Notes under the pieces: generated by a model
Seen by the model: the letters and a program-made list of their open reading frames with translations, nothing else
Databases searched by the model: none
Told to the model about the DNA's origin: nothing
Shown: positions 1-8,026 of the stretch, piece by piece
Numbering within the stretch: position 1 is the first letter of the stretch
How the letters are laid out: the number at the start of each line of letters is the position of its first letter
Assembly (NCBI GenBank): GCA_049997955.1
Contig: JAEBDY010000014.1
Location: forward strand, 257,020-321,019
Length of the DNA stretch: 64,000 nt
Direction: 5' to 3'
Source: Umezawaea sp049997955
GTDB lineage: Bacteria > Actinomycetota > Actinomycetes > Mycobacteriales > Pseudonocardiaceae
Translations under genes and position numbers: made by a program

Positions 1-20
1 CGTCGCAGTACGTGGTCACC

Positions 21-689
21 TCAGCCGGACAGCTCATCCAGTGCTCGTTGGGCGACTTCCAGTTCCGCGCGCAGTTGTTCGACGCGGGCCAGGTGGGTTT
101 CGCGGGCCGCGTTGAGCACCGCGTCGACCGCTGCCGCGACCTCCGGGTGCAGGAGCTTCGCGGCCTGGGCCACGGCGCTCGGGGTGAGGGCCGCTTGCCT
201 GAGCGTGCGCTTGACGCCGACCAGGACCTCGGCCGCCCACTCGCCGTCGACGGTCGACGTGAGGGTGATGGTGACCTCGGCGGGCTTCACCCCCTTGCGG
301 GCGGGCGTCGAGGCACGCGCGGGTGCGGCGACCGGCTTCGGCTTCTCCACCGGAGCAGGCGGGGCGGGCGTGTAGACGTGCTCGATCTCCGCCGGCTTCG
401 GCGGTTCCGGCTCCTTGACCGGTGGCTTCACCGGCGCGGGCGCCTTCTTGCGCGGCGGCTTCTCCACCGTCAGCTCCGCCGGGGAGAAGGAGATCTCGTC
501 GCGCTCCCCCGTCGGGCGGACCTGGATGAAGTCGCCCTCCTCCGGCTCGGTGAACGCGATCACCTTCGCCGATCGCCCGGCCTCCACCCCGACCGCGGCC
601 GAGGTGAACCAGACGGCGGGCTGGCGCCCCTCGGCGAGCTCCGCGCGCAGGTGGTCGAGATCCTGCGGTGACAACGAGCTCTCTGCCAT
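21..689 (-). CDS. DUF6319-type hypothetical protein
   Basis: A 222-residue protein that I recognise as resembling the actinobacterial DUF6319 family; function unknown. The N-terminal 80 residues form a compact domain containing the stretch PAVWFTSAAVGVEAG. A Pro/Lys/Ala-rich linker follows (about 78-135), then a second domain starting near EVTITLT and a charged, probably helical C-terminus (ARVEQLRAELEVAQRAL). The ATG is preceded by GGAGGG at good spacing, which fixes the start. No signal peptide or membrane segment is visible, so it is probably cytoplasmic. The stop lies near the left edge of the window, so downstream partners cannot be judged. Confidence 0.8.
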   Translation of the reverse strand: MAESSLSPQDLDHLRAELAEGRQPAVWFTSAAVGVEAGRSAKVIAFTEPEEGDFIQVRPTGERDEISFSPAELTVEKPPRKKAPAPVKPPVKEPEPPKPAEIEHVYTPAPPAPVEKPKPVAAPARASTPARKGVKPAEVTITLTSTVDGEWAAEVLVGVKRTLRQAALTPSAVAQAAKLLHPEVAAAVDAVLNAARETHLARVEQLRAELEVAQRALDELSG

Positions 690-737
690 CTGCCCTCCAA
701 GAACGATCTTGAAATTCCCATCCGGGTGCAGACTGCC

Positions 738-1361
738 TTATGGCACCGACAGTTTTGACATCGGCATCCGCGACAGCTGCCGGTCGTGCACGCGCCCGAG
801 CGCCAACTGTGCGCCGAGCGCCCCCAGAAGGGCAAGCAGCATGTCCCACTGGCTGTCCCACACATCCCCTTGCGTGCCAAGGAAGTCCTCCGCCGACTCG
901 CCCCCGATCACGGCGCCTGCCCACTCGACCAGCTCGTAGGCGGCGCTCACTCCGAGGCAGGTCGCGGTCACTAGGGTGAACAGCCAGCCGCCCGCGCGCA
1001 GCGGGGTTCGGCGCAGCAGCAGCTCGCGGACGACGATCGCGGGCACGAAGCCCTGCACCACGTGCGCGAACCGGTCGTACGGGTTGCGCTGGAGTTCGAA
1101 CAGGTCTCGGACGCGGAACCCGACGGGCACCTCGGCGTAGGTGTAGTGGGCGCCGAGCGCCAGCACTAGCGCGTGGCCGACGATCAGCCAGCGGGTGAGC
1201 CTGGTCAGCGGGAACCGGCGGTGGGTCAGGAGCAGGATCGGCAGCGCGATGAGGATCGGGGCCACCTCCAGCGCCCACGTGCCGTAGCTCTTGGGCCCGA
1301 TGGCCGACACGGCCACCGCCGCCACCACGAGTCCCACCTGGGCGATCGGTTCGCGTTCCAT
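738..1361 (-). CDS. DUF2238 (YjdF-like) membrane protein
   Basis: A 207-residue, strongly hydrophobic protein with about six membrane segments. It contains motifs I associate with the DUF2238/YjdF family: RNPYDRFAHVVQGF, a Glu in ELVEWAG, and the C-terminal GTQGDVWDSQWDM. Function is unknown. I start at the ATG for MEREPIAQ, which has GGGCAGGA upstream. The frame stays open far upstream, but the extra sequence is Arg/Pro-rich and overlaps a large palindrome, so it is unlikely to be translated. It is co-oriented with the DUF1996 gene but separated by about 210 bases and a palindrome, so probably a separate unit. Confidence 0.8.
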   Translation of the reverse strand: MEREPIAQVGLVVAAVAVSAIGPKSYGTWALEVAPILIALPILLLTHRRFPLTRLTRWLIVGHALVLALGAHYTYAEVPVGFRVRDLFELQRNPYDRFAHVVQGFVPAIVVRELLLRRTPLRAGGWLFTLVTATCLGVSAAYELVEWAGAVIGGESAEDFLGTQGDVWDSQWDMLLALLGALGAQLALGRVHDRQLSRMPMSKLSVP

Positions 1362-1525
1362 GCGGGAATCCTGCCCGCGCGGGTGCCGCCGGACCATGGG
1401 GGTTGCCGTACTGGTGCCGCCCGCCGCGTCGGCGGCGGCTCGGGCGGACCTGTCCGCGGTGGCACCCGCTCGTCCACACAGGACCGCGGTGGACTCCCGT
1501 CGAGGCAGCCCGCCGGGCCGCGCGG

Positions 1526-1563
1526 CACCGGCCGGTGGGTGAGCGCTCACCCACCGGCCGGTG
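1526..1563. terminator. perfect 38-bp palindrome behind the DUF1996 gene
   Basis: The sequence is a perfect inverted repeat with no spacer: arm CACCGGCCGGTGGGTGAGC at 1526-1544 is followed directly by its complement at 1545-1563. It begins about 10 bases after the stop of the minus-strand DUF1996 gene, so an intrinsic terminator is the simplest reading, although no T tract follows. The centre GTGAGCGCTCAC also resembles LacI-family operators, so a regulatory role for the downstream DUF2238 gene is an alternative. Confidence 0.6.
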
Positions 1564-1573
1564 TCCACTCCCG

Positions 1574-2503
1574 CTACGCGGGGTTCCCGTCGTTGCCGCA
1601 CTTGCGGCCGGGGTTGATGCAGTTGGTCATCCGGCGTTGGAGTTCGTTCGGGTCCCAGGCGTTCATGAAGTCGCCGTGGAACGTGTAGCCGGGGGCGTTC
1701 GTCGTGTTGACCCCGTTGACCGTCCCGCCGAGCGAGAGGCCACCGCCGTTCACCGGGTAGGTGATCAGCAGTTCGACGCGGGGCAGCACGACCGGGTGGG
1801 TGCTCGGGCAGCTGCCCGCCCAGAACACGACGTGGTCGCGGTGGTTGGCGGAGTCCAGGTTCCGGCCGTCCCAGCAGGTCGGGAAGTCCAGGTAGGTCTC
1901 CAGTTTGGTGCCCGCCGGACAGTTCATGAAGTTCGGGCTCGACGGGCTCTGCGTGGTGCACGACCAGCGCGCGGCCGGGTTCTCCGCGGGACTGGCCGCC
2001 TTGCTGTTGCCCACCACGTACCGCAGGCCCTGCGGCGGCGCCTTGGCCTGCGCCATGTCGTGGATGCCCTGGTAGTACACGGTCACGCTCTCGGGCGCGA
2101 CCGGTTGGCCGTTCTTGTACACCGTGGGCACCCAGTACGCCGACAGGTCGGCGACCGGGTTGCAGTTCGTCGTCGCCGCCTTGAGCGACGTGGTGGTGGA
2201 GTTCGCGTTCGTCGACCTGTTGCCGAAGAACTCGTGGACGTGGGAGACGCCGGCCTGACCGGGGAACACGATGGGATCGTCGCCAGCCCGGTGGCTGCTG
2301 GCGCAGGTGACCCGGAACTCCGAGGCACCCGCGATCCCGACCTGGTCCCTGATGGCCTGCGCCTGCTGCTGGTCGACGGCACCGGGGTGGTTGCCGTGCG
2401 CCGGTCCCGCTCCCGCGGGCTGGTAGGTCACGACCACGCCGATCGCCGCGATGGCGATCGTCGTGGCCGTGGCCCCGATCAGTCCTCGTAACCTCCTGCG
2501 CAT
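1574..2503 (-). CDS. secreted DUF1996 domain protein
   Basis: A 309-residue secreted protein. An Arg-rich N-terminus and a hydrophobic helix ending near YQPAGA form a signal peptide of about 33 residues. The rest is a DUF1996 domain, recognised by FPGQAGVSHVHEFFGN, the Cys-containing CNPVADLSAYWVP, and PTCWDGRNLDSANHRDHV. The family is common in actinomycetes and fungi, often attached to carbohydrate-binding modules; its activity is not established. The ATG follows GAGGAGG. It lies about 36 bases after the GH81 glucanase gene on the same strand, so the two may be co-transcribed as a cell-wall or polysaccharide-attacking pair. Confidence 0.9.
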   Translation of the reverse strand: MRRRLRGLIGATATTIAIAAIGVVVTYQPAGAGPAHGNHPGAVDQQQAQAIRDQVGIAGASEFRVTCASSHRAGDDPIVFPGQAGVSHVHEFFGNRSTNANSTTTSLKAATTNCNPVADLSAYWVPTVYKNGQPVAPESVTVYYQGIHDMAQAKAPPQGLRYVVGNSKAASPAENPAARWSCTTQSPSSPNFMNCPAGTKLETYLDFPTCWDGRNLDSANHRDHVVFWAGSCPSTHPVVLPRVELLITYPVNGGGLSLGGTVNGVNTTNAPGYTFHGDFMNAWDPNELQRRMTNCINPGRKCGNDGNPA

Positions 2504-2539
2504 GTCGTGCTCCTCCTCAACCGGTGAGGCGGCGGCGGA

Positions 2540-5302
2540 TTACTGCCCGAACGAGAACCAGTTGACGTTGACGAAGTCGGCCGGTTGCCCGCTCGTGAAG
2601 GTCAGGTAGACGTCCTGCTTGCCGGTCAGCGGCGACATGTTCGCCGGGATCGTGCGCCAGCTCTGCCAGCCACCGGTGTTGCCGACGGCGAACGAGCCGA
2701 GCACGGTGCCGGTGGGGCTGCCCACGCGGACCTCGACCAGGCCGCTCACGCCGCCCGCGGCGCCGCTGGCGACCCGTGCGGTGAACTGCCGTCCGGTGGC
2801 GGAGCCGAAGTCGACCCCCCGGAACAGCGCCCAGTTGCCGTTGCCGAGCCCGGCGATGTTCTGCCCCGCGCCGGTGTCGGTCGTGGTCTCGGTGAGCACG
2901 CCGCTCTGCCCGTCGAACGACTCGGCCTGGATGGACGCGAACGCGTTGCGGCTACCAGGCGGGTTGGTCGTCGTGGTCGTCGTCGTGGTGGTCGTCGTCG
3001 TGGTGGTCGTGGACGTCGTCGGGATGACGCCACCGCCGCCGGAGTCCGTGCCGCTGCCCGCCGGACCGCGCCACGCGGTCGAGGACGCCGGAACGGACAG
3101 CGTCTGGCCGTCGGAGAAGCTCACCGTGGCCGTGGTGGTGCCGGGGTTGTAGGCCACGTAGGTCCGCGCGCCGTTCTTCGCCAGCACCGCGTACGTCGGG
3201 ACGCTGGCGGTGACGGAGTGGTCGGGCGTGCCGTAGGTGTTCAGCGAGGTGATCCAGTGGTAGGCGTGCGCCCTGGAGTCACCGGCCTCCGGTTCGAGGC
3301 CGCCGCCGTAGTTGGCGAGGGCCTGCGCCGGGTCGGCGATGGCGAGGAACTCGGTGATGACGTCCTTCCACTCCACCTCGGTGCCGCCGTTGGCCGCGCG
3401 CATCTCGGCGATGTTCTGCAGGATGTCGGCCTTCCACGCGCCGTGGTACAGCGACCCGCCGGTGATCGGCAGCATGTTGATGCCGTGGATCTCCTCCGGG
3501 TTCGCGGTCCACCAGGTGCCGTACGTGCCACCGGCGCCCCAGACGATGCCGACCGTGCCGTGGTTGAACCCGGCCGGGAAGACGGCGTTGTCCTTGTTGA
3601 ACCAGTACTGCCCGATGGCGGCCTGCTGGGTCGTGTACAGGTAGATGCCCGCGTCGCGCAGCGTGTTGTCACCGGTCGCCTGGCCGAACAGCACGGCGGC
3701 GGTGGCGAACATCATCGACTCCGAGGAGGACTCCTCGTTGTTGCCGTGCGCGAAGCCCGCGTGGCCCGACGCCCAGTTCTGGCCCGCGTACGCGTCGAAC
3801 GAGCGCAGGAACGGGAACCGGCTCTCGGAGCGGTCGTAGTTGTTGGCGTCCTTGACCAGCATCTTGATCATGCCGCCATAGCGGGCGTCCGACGCCCACG
3901 CCGGGTCGTGCTGCGCCACGATCGCCGCGGCCAGGATGTAGTAGCCGTAGTGGAAGTGGTGGTCGTTCAGCTCGCGGTCGGACCCGAACGACGCCGGGTA
4001 GCCGATCAGCGTGTCCCACGTGCCGTCGTAGGCGAAGTGGCTGCCCGCCTCACCGGGCGTCGCGGTGAGCCAGTCGGTGAGCTTGTCGCGGACCATGCCG
4101 ATCAGCCGGTCGCGGCCCGCCGTGTAGCCGATCTGGTTCGCGATGCGGGCCAGGTTCGACAGCCGGTTGAGCGCCTTGCCGGTCCAGTAGGTGTCCGTCG
4201 CGCCCTTCCACGGGTCGGCGGCGTTGAGCTCGGCGTCGATCTCGTTGCGCAGCCTGGTCTTGTCGGCCTGGCTGGACAGGGGCAGCGCGGGCAGCACGCC
4301 GCTGAACGCCTGGCGCGTGGTGAACGAGCCGCCCTCGCGCAACCGCATCTCGCCGCGCGGCGAGGTGTAGCGGTGCGGGGTGACGGCGTCCGTCGAGTTC
4401 AGCCACTGGTGGCGGTAGAGCGCCTGGAGCGTGCCGGTCTGCGTGCCCTGCTTGGCGACCGTGGTCGACGCGTAGGTCGCCGACGACTGCGCGGTGCCCG
4501 CGTTGTACGACCACGACACCTTGGTGTCGGTGACGAAGGAGAACGCGTACTTCTGGAACAGGGCCAGCGAGTCGCGGGACGGCAGCAGCGCCACGGAGAA
4601 GAAGGACGCGGCCGAGGTCGCCTCGGAACCGGACACGGTCCAGTTCGACGGCGAAAACAGGGCGTACTCGTGGCCGTTGATCGTCACCCCGAGAACGCCG
4701 GGATTGTTGCTCCACACGGTGGCGGTCGCGTTGAACGCGACGCGGGCGTTGCCGCCCGTCGCCTCCGCGTAGACGAACGGCAGGCCGTGGCCGATGGTGG
4801 TGCGCAGGGTGCGGCCACCGGCGGTCCACAGTGGACTGACGGTCCAGTCCGACCAGCCGTCGACGGCGACGCCGGGGGCGTTGAGCCCGGAGACGCCGAC
4901 GAACAGGTCGTCGCGGTGCAGCATCTCGTAGGCGGTGCCGTTGGCGACGATCGCCGCGGTGTTGGGGTAGCCGACGCCGAGGCCCTGGGCCTGGGCGTGG
5001 AACGACATCGGGTGGGCGTACAGGTTCTCGCCGTACGGGTTGCCCGCGTACCGCTGCCACACCAGGGAGGACCACCACTCGTTGGTGGGCACGGGCTGGC
5101 CCGCCATGCGCGCGGTGACCTTGGGGGTCACCGGGGCGCCGTCGGAGTTGGACGGTCCGGCGGCCCCGGCGGGCCGCTCGGTGGCGTAACTGCCTGCTCC
5201 CACCGCGACCGCGTTGGCGGCCGGGGGGAGTATCAGGGTGATCGCGGTGGCCGCGGCCAGTGCGGCGGCGAACGCCGCCAGGCGTGGTCGGGTCGAACGC
5301 AC
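2540..5302 (-). CDS. secreted GH81 endo-1,3-beta-glucanase with CBM6
   Basis: A 920-residue secreted glycoside hydrolase expected to cleave beta-1,3-glucans such as fungal wall glucan. A signal peptide (VRSTRPRLAAFAAALAAATA onward, ending near ANAVA) leads into a GH81 domain with characteristic stretches NDHHFHYGYYILAAAI and NWASGHAGFAHGNNEESSSE, which hold the acidic catalytic region. A Gly/Ser then poly-Thr linker encoded around 2968-3050 connects to a C-terminal CBM6-like module ending in VNVNWFSFGQ. I chose GTG at 5302 because GGAGG sits six bases before it; an upstream in-frame GTG at 5353 lies inside the operator palindrome. Induction by glucan breakdown products is inferred from the LacI-type operator. 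Confidence 0.93.
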   Translation of the reverse strand: MRSTRPRLAAFAAALAAATAITLILPPAANAVAVGAGSYATERPAGAAGPSNSDGAPVTPKVTARMAGQPVPTNEWWSSLVWQRYAGNPYGENLYAHPMSFHAQAQGLGVGYPNTAAIVANGTAYEMLHRDDLFVGVSGLNAPGVAVDGWSDWTVSPLWTAGGRTLRTTIGHGLPFVYAEATGGNARVAFNATATVWSNNPGVLGVTINGHEYALFSPSNWTVSGSEATSAASFFSVALLPSRDSLALFQKYAFSFVTDTKVSWSYNAGTAQSSATYASTTVAKQGTQTGTLQALYRHQWLNSTDAVTPHRYTSPRGEMRLREGGSFTTRQAFSGVLPALPLSSQADKTRLRNEIDAELNAADPWKGATDTYWTGKALNRLSNLARIANQIGYTAGRDRLIGMVRDKLTDWLTATPGEAGSHFAYDGTWDTLIGYPASFGSDRELNDHHFHYGYYILAAAIVAQHDPAWASDARYGGMIKMLVKDANNYDRSESRFPFLRSFDAYAGQNWASGHAGFAHGNNEESSSESMMFATAAVLFGQATGDNTLRDAGIYLYTTQQAAIGQYWFNKDNAVFPAGFNHGTVGIVWGAGGTYGTWWTANPEEIHGINMLPITGGSLYHGAWKADILQNIAEMRAANGGTEVEWKDVITEFLAIADPAQALANYGGGLEPEAGDSRAHAYHWITSLNTYGTPDHSVTASVPTYAVLAKNGARTYVAYNPGTTTATVSFSDGQTLSVPASSTAWRGPAGSGTDSGGGGVIPTTSTTTTTTTTTTTTTTTNPPGSRNAFASIQAESFDGQSGVLTETTTDTGAGQNIAGLGNGNWALFRGVDFGSATGRQFTARVASGAAGGVSGLVEVRVGSPTGTVLGSFAVGNTGGWQSWRTIPANMSPLTGKQDVYLTFTSGQPADFVNVNWFSFGQ

Positions 5303-5336
5303 AGGGAACCTCCAGCGGAGCAACAGGGACTCACAC

Positions 5337-5354
5337 TGTGAGAGCGCTCTCACA
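5337..5354. promoter_or_regulatory. LacI-type operator of the GH81 gene
   Basis: TGTGAGAGCGCTCTCACA is a perfect 18-bp palindrome 35-52 bases upstream of the GH81 start. The GAGAGCGCTCTC core matches the operator style of LacI-family sugar regulators such as CebR in actinomycetes. It would overlap the transcription start if the promoter at 5363-5391 is right, which suits repression. No LacI-family gene lies in this window. Confidence 0.7.
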
Positions 5355-5362
5355 TTATCGAT

Positions 5363-5391
5363 ACGGTAAACCCGATGTGTCCGGCTGTCTA
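5363..5391 (-). promoter_or_regulatory. putative promoter of the GH81 gene
   Basis: On the minus strand TAGACA and TACCGT are separated by exactly 17 bases. The -10 lies just upstream of the 18-bp operator. Assignment is from sequence pattern only. Confidence 0.45.
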
Positions 5392-5431
5392 CGATTTGTT
5401 TCGTTTGCGCGTCTTGACCGGAAAGTGAGGA

Positions 5432-5644
5432 CTACTCCTCTACCTCGTCCTCCGCGCCCCGCAACCGGTACTCGCACCCGTACTCGACCGCGTACTGGAG
5501 GTCGTAGTGGTGCACGATCTTCGGCCCACCGTGCAGGTGGACGTGCGTCAGCGTCGGCTTCGGCTCGGCCTGCGGCTCGGCGTGCGAATCCACCCGGCCG
5601 TCCAGAGGCCCGCCGACGAAACGCACCACATAGGCATGAGTCAT
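5432..5644 (-). CDS. small hypothetical protein (70 aa)
   Basis: A short acidic protein starting MTHAYVVRFVGGPLDGRVDS, with a His-rich middle (THVHLHGGPKIVHHYDLQY) and an acidic C-terminus (AEDEVEE). The ATG has a strong GGGAGG site five to six bases upstream, which supports it as a real gene and excludes the longer open frame upstream. GGPLDG followed by a Tyr-rich second half recalls small phage- and actinobacteria-associated hypothetical proteins, but I assign no function. It runs in the same direction as the GH81 gene but ends upstream of that gene's promoter. Confidence 0.7.
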   Translation of the reverse strand: MTHAYVVRFVGGPLDGRVDSHAEPQAEPKPTLTHVHLHGGPKIVHHYDLQYAVEYGCEYRLRGAEDEVEE

Positions 5645-6341
5645 CGCGACCTCCCGTTCCACCACTCCACCGTCCGCACCATCGTACGAGGACGAACCTC
5701 CGTTGTCGGTGATCCGCGCCCGTTTCCAGCCGGTTGGCTCACTCGCCAGGCGGGTCGAACCACAGGTCAGCAAGGCTGTCGAGCGTCCGCGCGGCCCTCC
5801 GCGGAATCTCGTGCGGATACCGGCGCGGAGCGCTTCGACCGTGGAGCGGCACAACCGCCGCGGCTGTTCCCGATCGATTTCCCGGTACCCGCGACCGCGC
5901 GGCGGGGCTTCACGCGCGATCAGATCGCCACGCGTCAGGAACACCCCCGCGACGGGGAATGCGCGCTCTTGCCGCGCCCCGCGTTCGCGGGTGCGAAGTC
6001 GATCGGCCCGGACGACTTCGCACCCGGCGGGACGATCAGGTGATCGCTCATGACCTCAGCGCGCACGACGCCCGTTTCCGGCACATCCGGACCCGCCAAT
6101 CCGGAAAACCGGGAATTTGGTCCTACCAATCGCCGCCGAACCCTTGCCGCTGCCGCTCCACGCCGCCGAGCGGTGAACGCCTGCCGGTTTTCGGGCTCCG
6201 AATCCAGGGACGGCACCCCGTGCGGCACCGCTGCGGCCTCGACCCGCGTTGCCAGTTGCGCGCGCCGTTCCCGGTTGAGCCGCGACCCCGACGAGTTCGA
6301 CGCGAAGGAGCGGGCGAGGCTCGCCCGGCTCCGACCTCGAC
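5645..6341. other. gene-free stretch of about 700 bases
   Basis: Open frames exist on both strands but show poor codon bias and no good ribosome sites. The stretch holds a 13-bp inverted repeat at 5988-6026, several TCCGG repeats around 6075-6110, and a short hairpin at 6311-6327 (arms CGGGCGA/TCGCCCG). I see no convincing gene. Confidence 0.5.
5988..6026. repeat. 13-bp stem-loop in the gene-free stretch
   Basis: CGGGTGCGAAGTC at 5988-6000 pairs perfectly with GACTTCGCACCCG at 6014-6026 across a 13-base loop. There is no T tract and no close upstream gene on either strand, so it may be an operator or structured RNA rather than a terminator. Confidence 0.55.
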
Positions 6342-6370
6342 GGCCCGGCGTCACGTTCTGACGCCGGGCC
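6342..6370 (-). terminator. terminator of metG
   Basis: GGCCCGGCGTC and GACGCCGGGCC form a perfect 11-bp stem with a seven-base loop, starting four bases after the metG stop on the minus strand. No T tract, as is usual in high-GC actinobacteria. Confidence 0.75.
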
Positions 6371-6373
6371 CGA

Positions 6374-7822
6374 TCACCCCAGGCGCGGGAACACCGGGCT
6401 GATCGGGGCGCCGTCGCACTGCGCCGTGATCCGGGCGGCCGCCGACGGCAGGAACGGCGCGAGATGCCCGGCGAGGTCCCGGCACGTCGCGAGCAGCTCA
6501 CCCAGCACCCCCGGCAGTTCCGGGCTCCGCTCCTTCGCGAGCACCCACGGCTTCGTGGCCTGGACGTAGCGGTTGGCCTCGTCGCCGATCCGCGTCACGG
6601 CCTCCACCGCCCGGCGGAAGTCGAACCCGGCCAACGCCCGGTCGATCGCGTCCGCGGCGTCGGCCCGCGCCTGCCGCAGGGCCGTGGCGCCGGGGTCGCC
6701 GCCGTGCGCCGGACCGAACTTGGCGATCATGGACACCGTGCGGTTGACCAGGTTGCCGATGTTGTTCGCCAGGTCCTCGTTGGCGCGGGCCACCAGCCGC
6801 TCCTCGGTGAAGTCCGTGTCGCCCGCCCGCGCCACCTCGCTGAGCAGCCACCACCGGACCGCGTCCGAGCCGTGGCGCGCGGCGATGTCGACCGGGTCCT
6901 CGGCGTCGCCCTCCGACTTGCTGATCTTGCGACCGCCCGCCGTCAGGTACTCGTGGACGAAGATCGTCGTCGGCAGCGCGATCCCCGCGGACAGCAGCAT
7001 CGCGAGCCAGTACACCGCGTGGAACCGGATGATGCCCTTGCCGATCACGTGCACCCGCTCGGGGCAGTCCTCCCACCAGTGCCGGAACCCGGCGTCGTCC
7101 GTGCCGTAGCCGGGGCCGGTGAGGTAGTTCGCGAGGGCGTCGAACCAGACGTACACGACCTGGCCGGGATCGCCGGGGACCGGGATCCCCCAGCCGCGGG
7201 CTCGTTCCGTGCTGCGGCTGACGCTGAAGTCCTCCAGCCCGGACCGGATGAACGACAGCACCTCCCGCTTGCGCGACAACGGTTCCACCCGCACCACGTC
7301 GTCGGCGACCAGCTCCTCCAACCGCTGCTGGTACTCGCCCAGCCGGAAGAACCAGTTGTCCTCGGTCACCTCCTCGGGCACCGTCCCGTGCTCCGGGCAC
7401 GTGCCACCGGCCAGTTCGTCGGAGGTGTAGAACACCTCGCAGCCGACGCAGTACAGCCCGGTGTAGTCGCGCCGGTAGAAGTCCGCGGCGCACGCCTCCC
7501 ACAGCTTCCGCACACCCGGCGCGTGCCGCGGGTCGGAACTGGTGCGGACGAAGTCGTCGAACCGGACCTCCAGCGCCGCACCGAGTTCGACGAACCGCTC
7601 GGCCACCTTCGCCACGTACTCGGCGGGCGACACCCCTTCGGCCTCGGCGCCGTGCACGTTCTTCAACGCGTTGTCGTCGGTCCCGGTCTGCGCCCGCACC
7701 TCGTCACCGCGCTGCCGCCGATGTCGAGCCAGCACGTCGACCTGCACGAGCTCCAACGCGTGCCCGATGTGCGGCTTCCCGTTGACGTACGGGATGGACG
7801 TGGTCACGGAGTAGCGGCTCAT
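6374..7822 (-). CDS. metG: methionyl-tRNA synthetase, divergent form
   Basis: A 482-residue class I aminoacyl-tRNA synthetase that charges tRNA-Met. It has the PYVNGKPHIGHALE signature, a Zn-knuckle region with CVGC and CPEH, and a KISKS loop in place of the usual KMSKS. The stretch TGTDDNALKN replaces the more common GTDEHG form. I start at the ATG of MSRYSVTTSIPYVNG, with AAAGG upstream. A GTG at 7861, preceded by a strong GAGGAGG, would add 13 residues and is a serious alternative because the leader hairpin covers exactly that site. The unusual motifs suggest a second-type MetRS; whether the genome has another copy cannot be seen here. Confidence 0.9.
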   Translation of the reverse strand: MSRYSVTTSIPYVNGKPHIGHALELVQVDVLARHRRQRGDEVRAQTGTDDNALKNVHGAEAEGVSPAEYVAKVAERFVELGAALEVRFDDFVRTSSDPRHAPGVRKLWEACAADFYRRDYTGLYCVGCEVFYTSDELAGGTCPEHGTVPEEVTEDNWFFRLGEYQQRLEELVADDVVRVEPLSRKREVLSFIRSGLEDFSVSRSTERARGWGIPVPGDPGQVVYVWFDALANYLTGPGYGTDDAGFRHWWEDCPERVHVIGKGIIRFHAVYWLAMLLSAGIALPTTIFVHEYLTAGGRKISKSEGDAEDPVDIAARHGSDAVRWWLLSEVARAGDTDFTEERLVARANEDLANNIGNLVNRTVSMIAKFGPAHGGDPGATALRQARADAADAIDRALAGFDFRRAVEAVTRIGDEANRYVQATKPWVLAKERSPELPGVLGELLATCRDLAGHLAPFLPSAAARITAQCDGAPISPVFPRLG

Positions 7823-7864
7823 CACTGCCTTTCCCGGCCCCCACGGCACGAACAGGCCCACAGG

Positions 7865-7927
7865 GGCCTCCTCGTCGACGGGTCAGGACGTGCGGAGGAG
7901 GCCGGACGACATCATCCGGCCGATCAT
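7865..7927 (-). promoter_or_regulatory. Met-rich leader peptide and competing hairpins upstream of metG
   Basis: On the metG strand a 14-codon frame (7927 to 7883) encodes MIGRMMSSGLLRTS, with Met at 1, 5 and 6 and GAGGA upstream. Hairpin 1 pairs GGCCGGA (7921-7915) with TCCGGCC (7906-7900) over the Met-Met codons. Hairpin 2 pairs GGCCTCCTC (7903-7895) with GAGGAGGCC (7873-7865), burying the GAGGAGG ribosome site of the GTG at 7861. The two share bases 7903-7900 and cannot form together. This is the layout of a peptide-controlled attenuator responding to Met-tRNA charging; the mechanism is inferred. Confidence 0.6.
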
Positions 7928-8026
7928 GCTGAAGGTCCTCGACACGGGGTCGAGGGTACGCGATCCCGGTAGACCGGTCGTTGCACATAACCTGCGCGCC
8001 CTGCGGGACCCGAAGTACCGTCCTCT

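Noticed and set aside
34..1554. Long minus-strand open frames antisense or out of frame to the DUF6319 and DUF2238 genes
   Set aside because: Arg/Pro/Gly-rich translations typical of shadow frames in high-GC DNA, with no ribosome site.
2585..5341. 918-codon plus-strand frame opposite the GH81 gene
   Set aside because: Composition is the mirror of the GH81 gene (Arg/Gly/Val-rich) and no domain is visible.
5302..5353. N-terminal extension of the GH81 protein from GTG 5353
   Set aside because: The upstream GTG lies inside the operator palindrome, while GGAGG and the signal peptide support 5302.
6050..6361. 103-codon plus-strand frame in the gene-free stretch
   Set aside because: Has an ATG, but weak ribosome site, Ser/Arg/Ala-rich sequence, poor third-position bias, and it runs into the metG terminator.
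7823..8026. T-box riboswitch upstream of metG
   Set aside because: No T-box core sequence is visible; the Met-rich leader frame and two hairpins explain the structure better.
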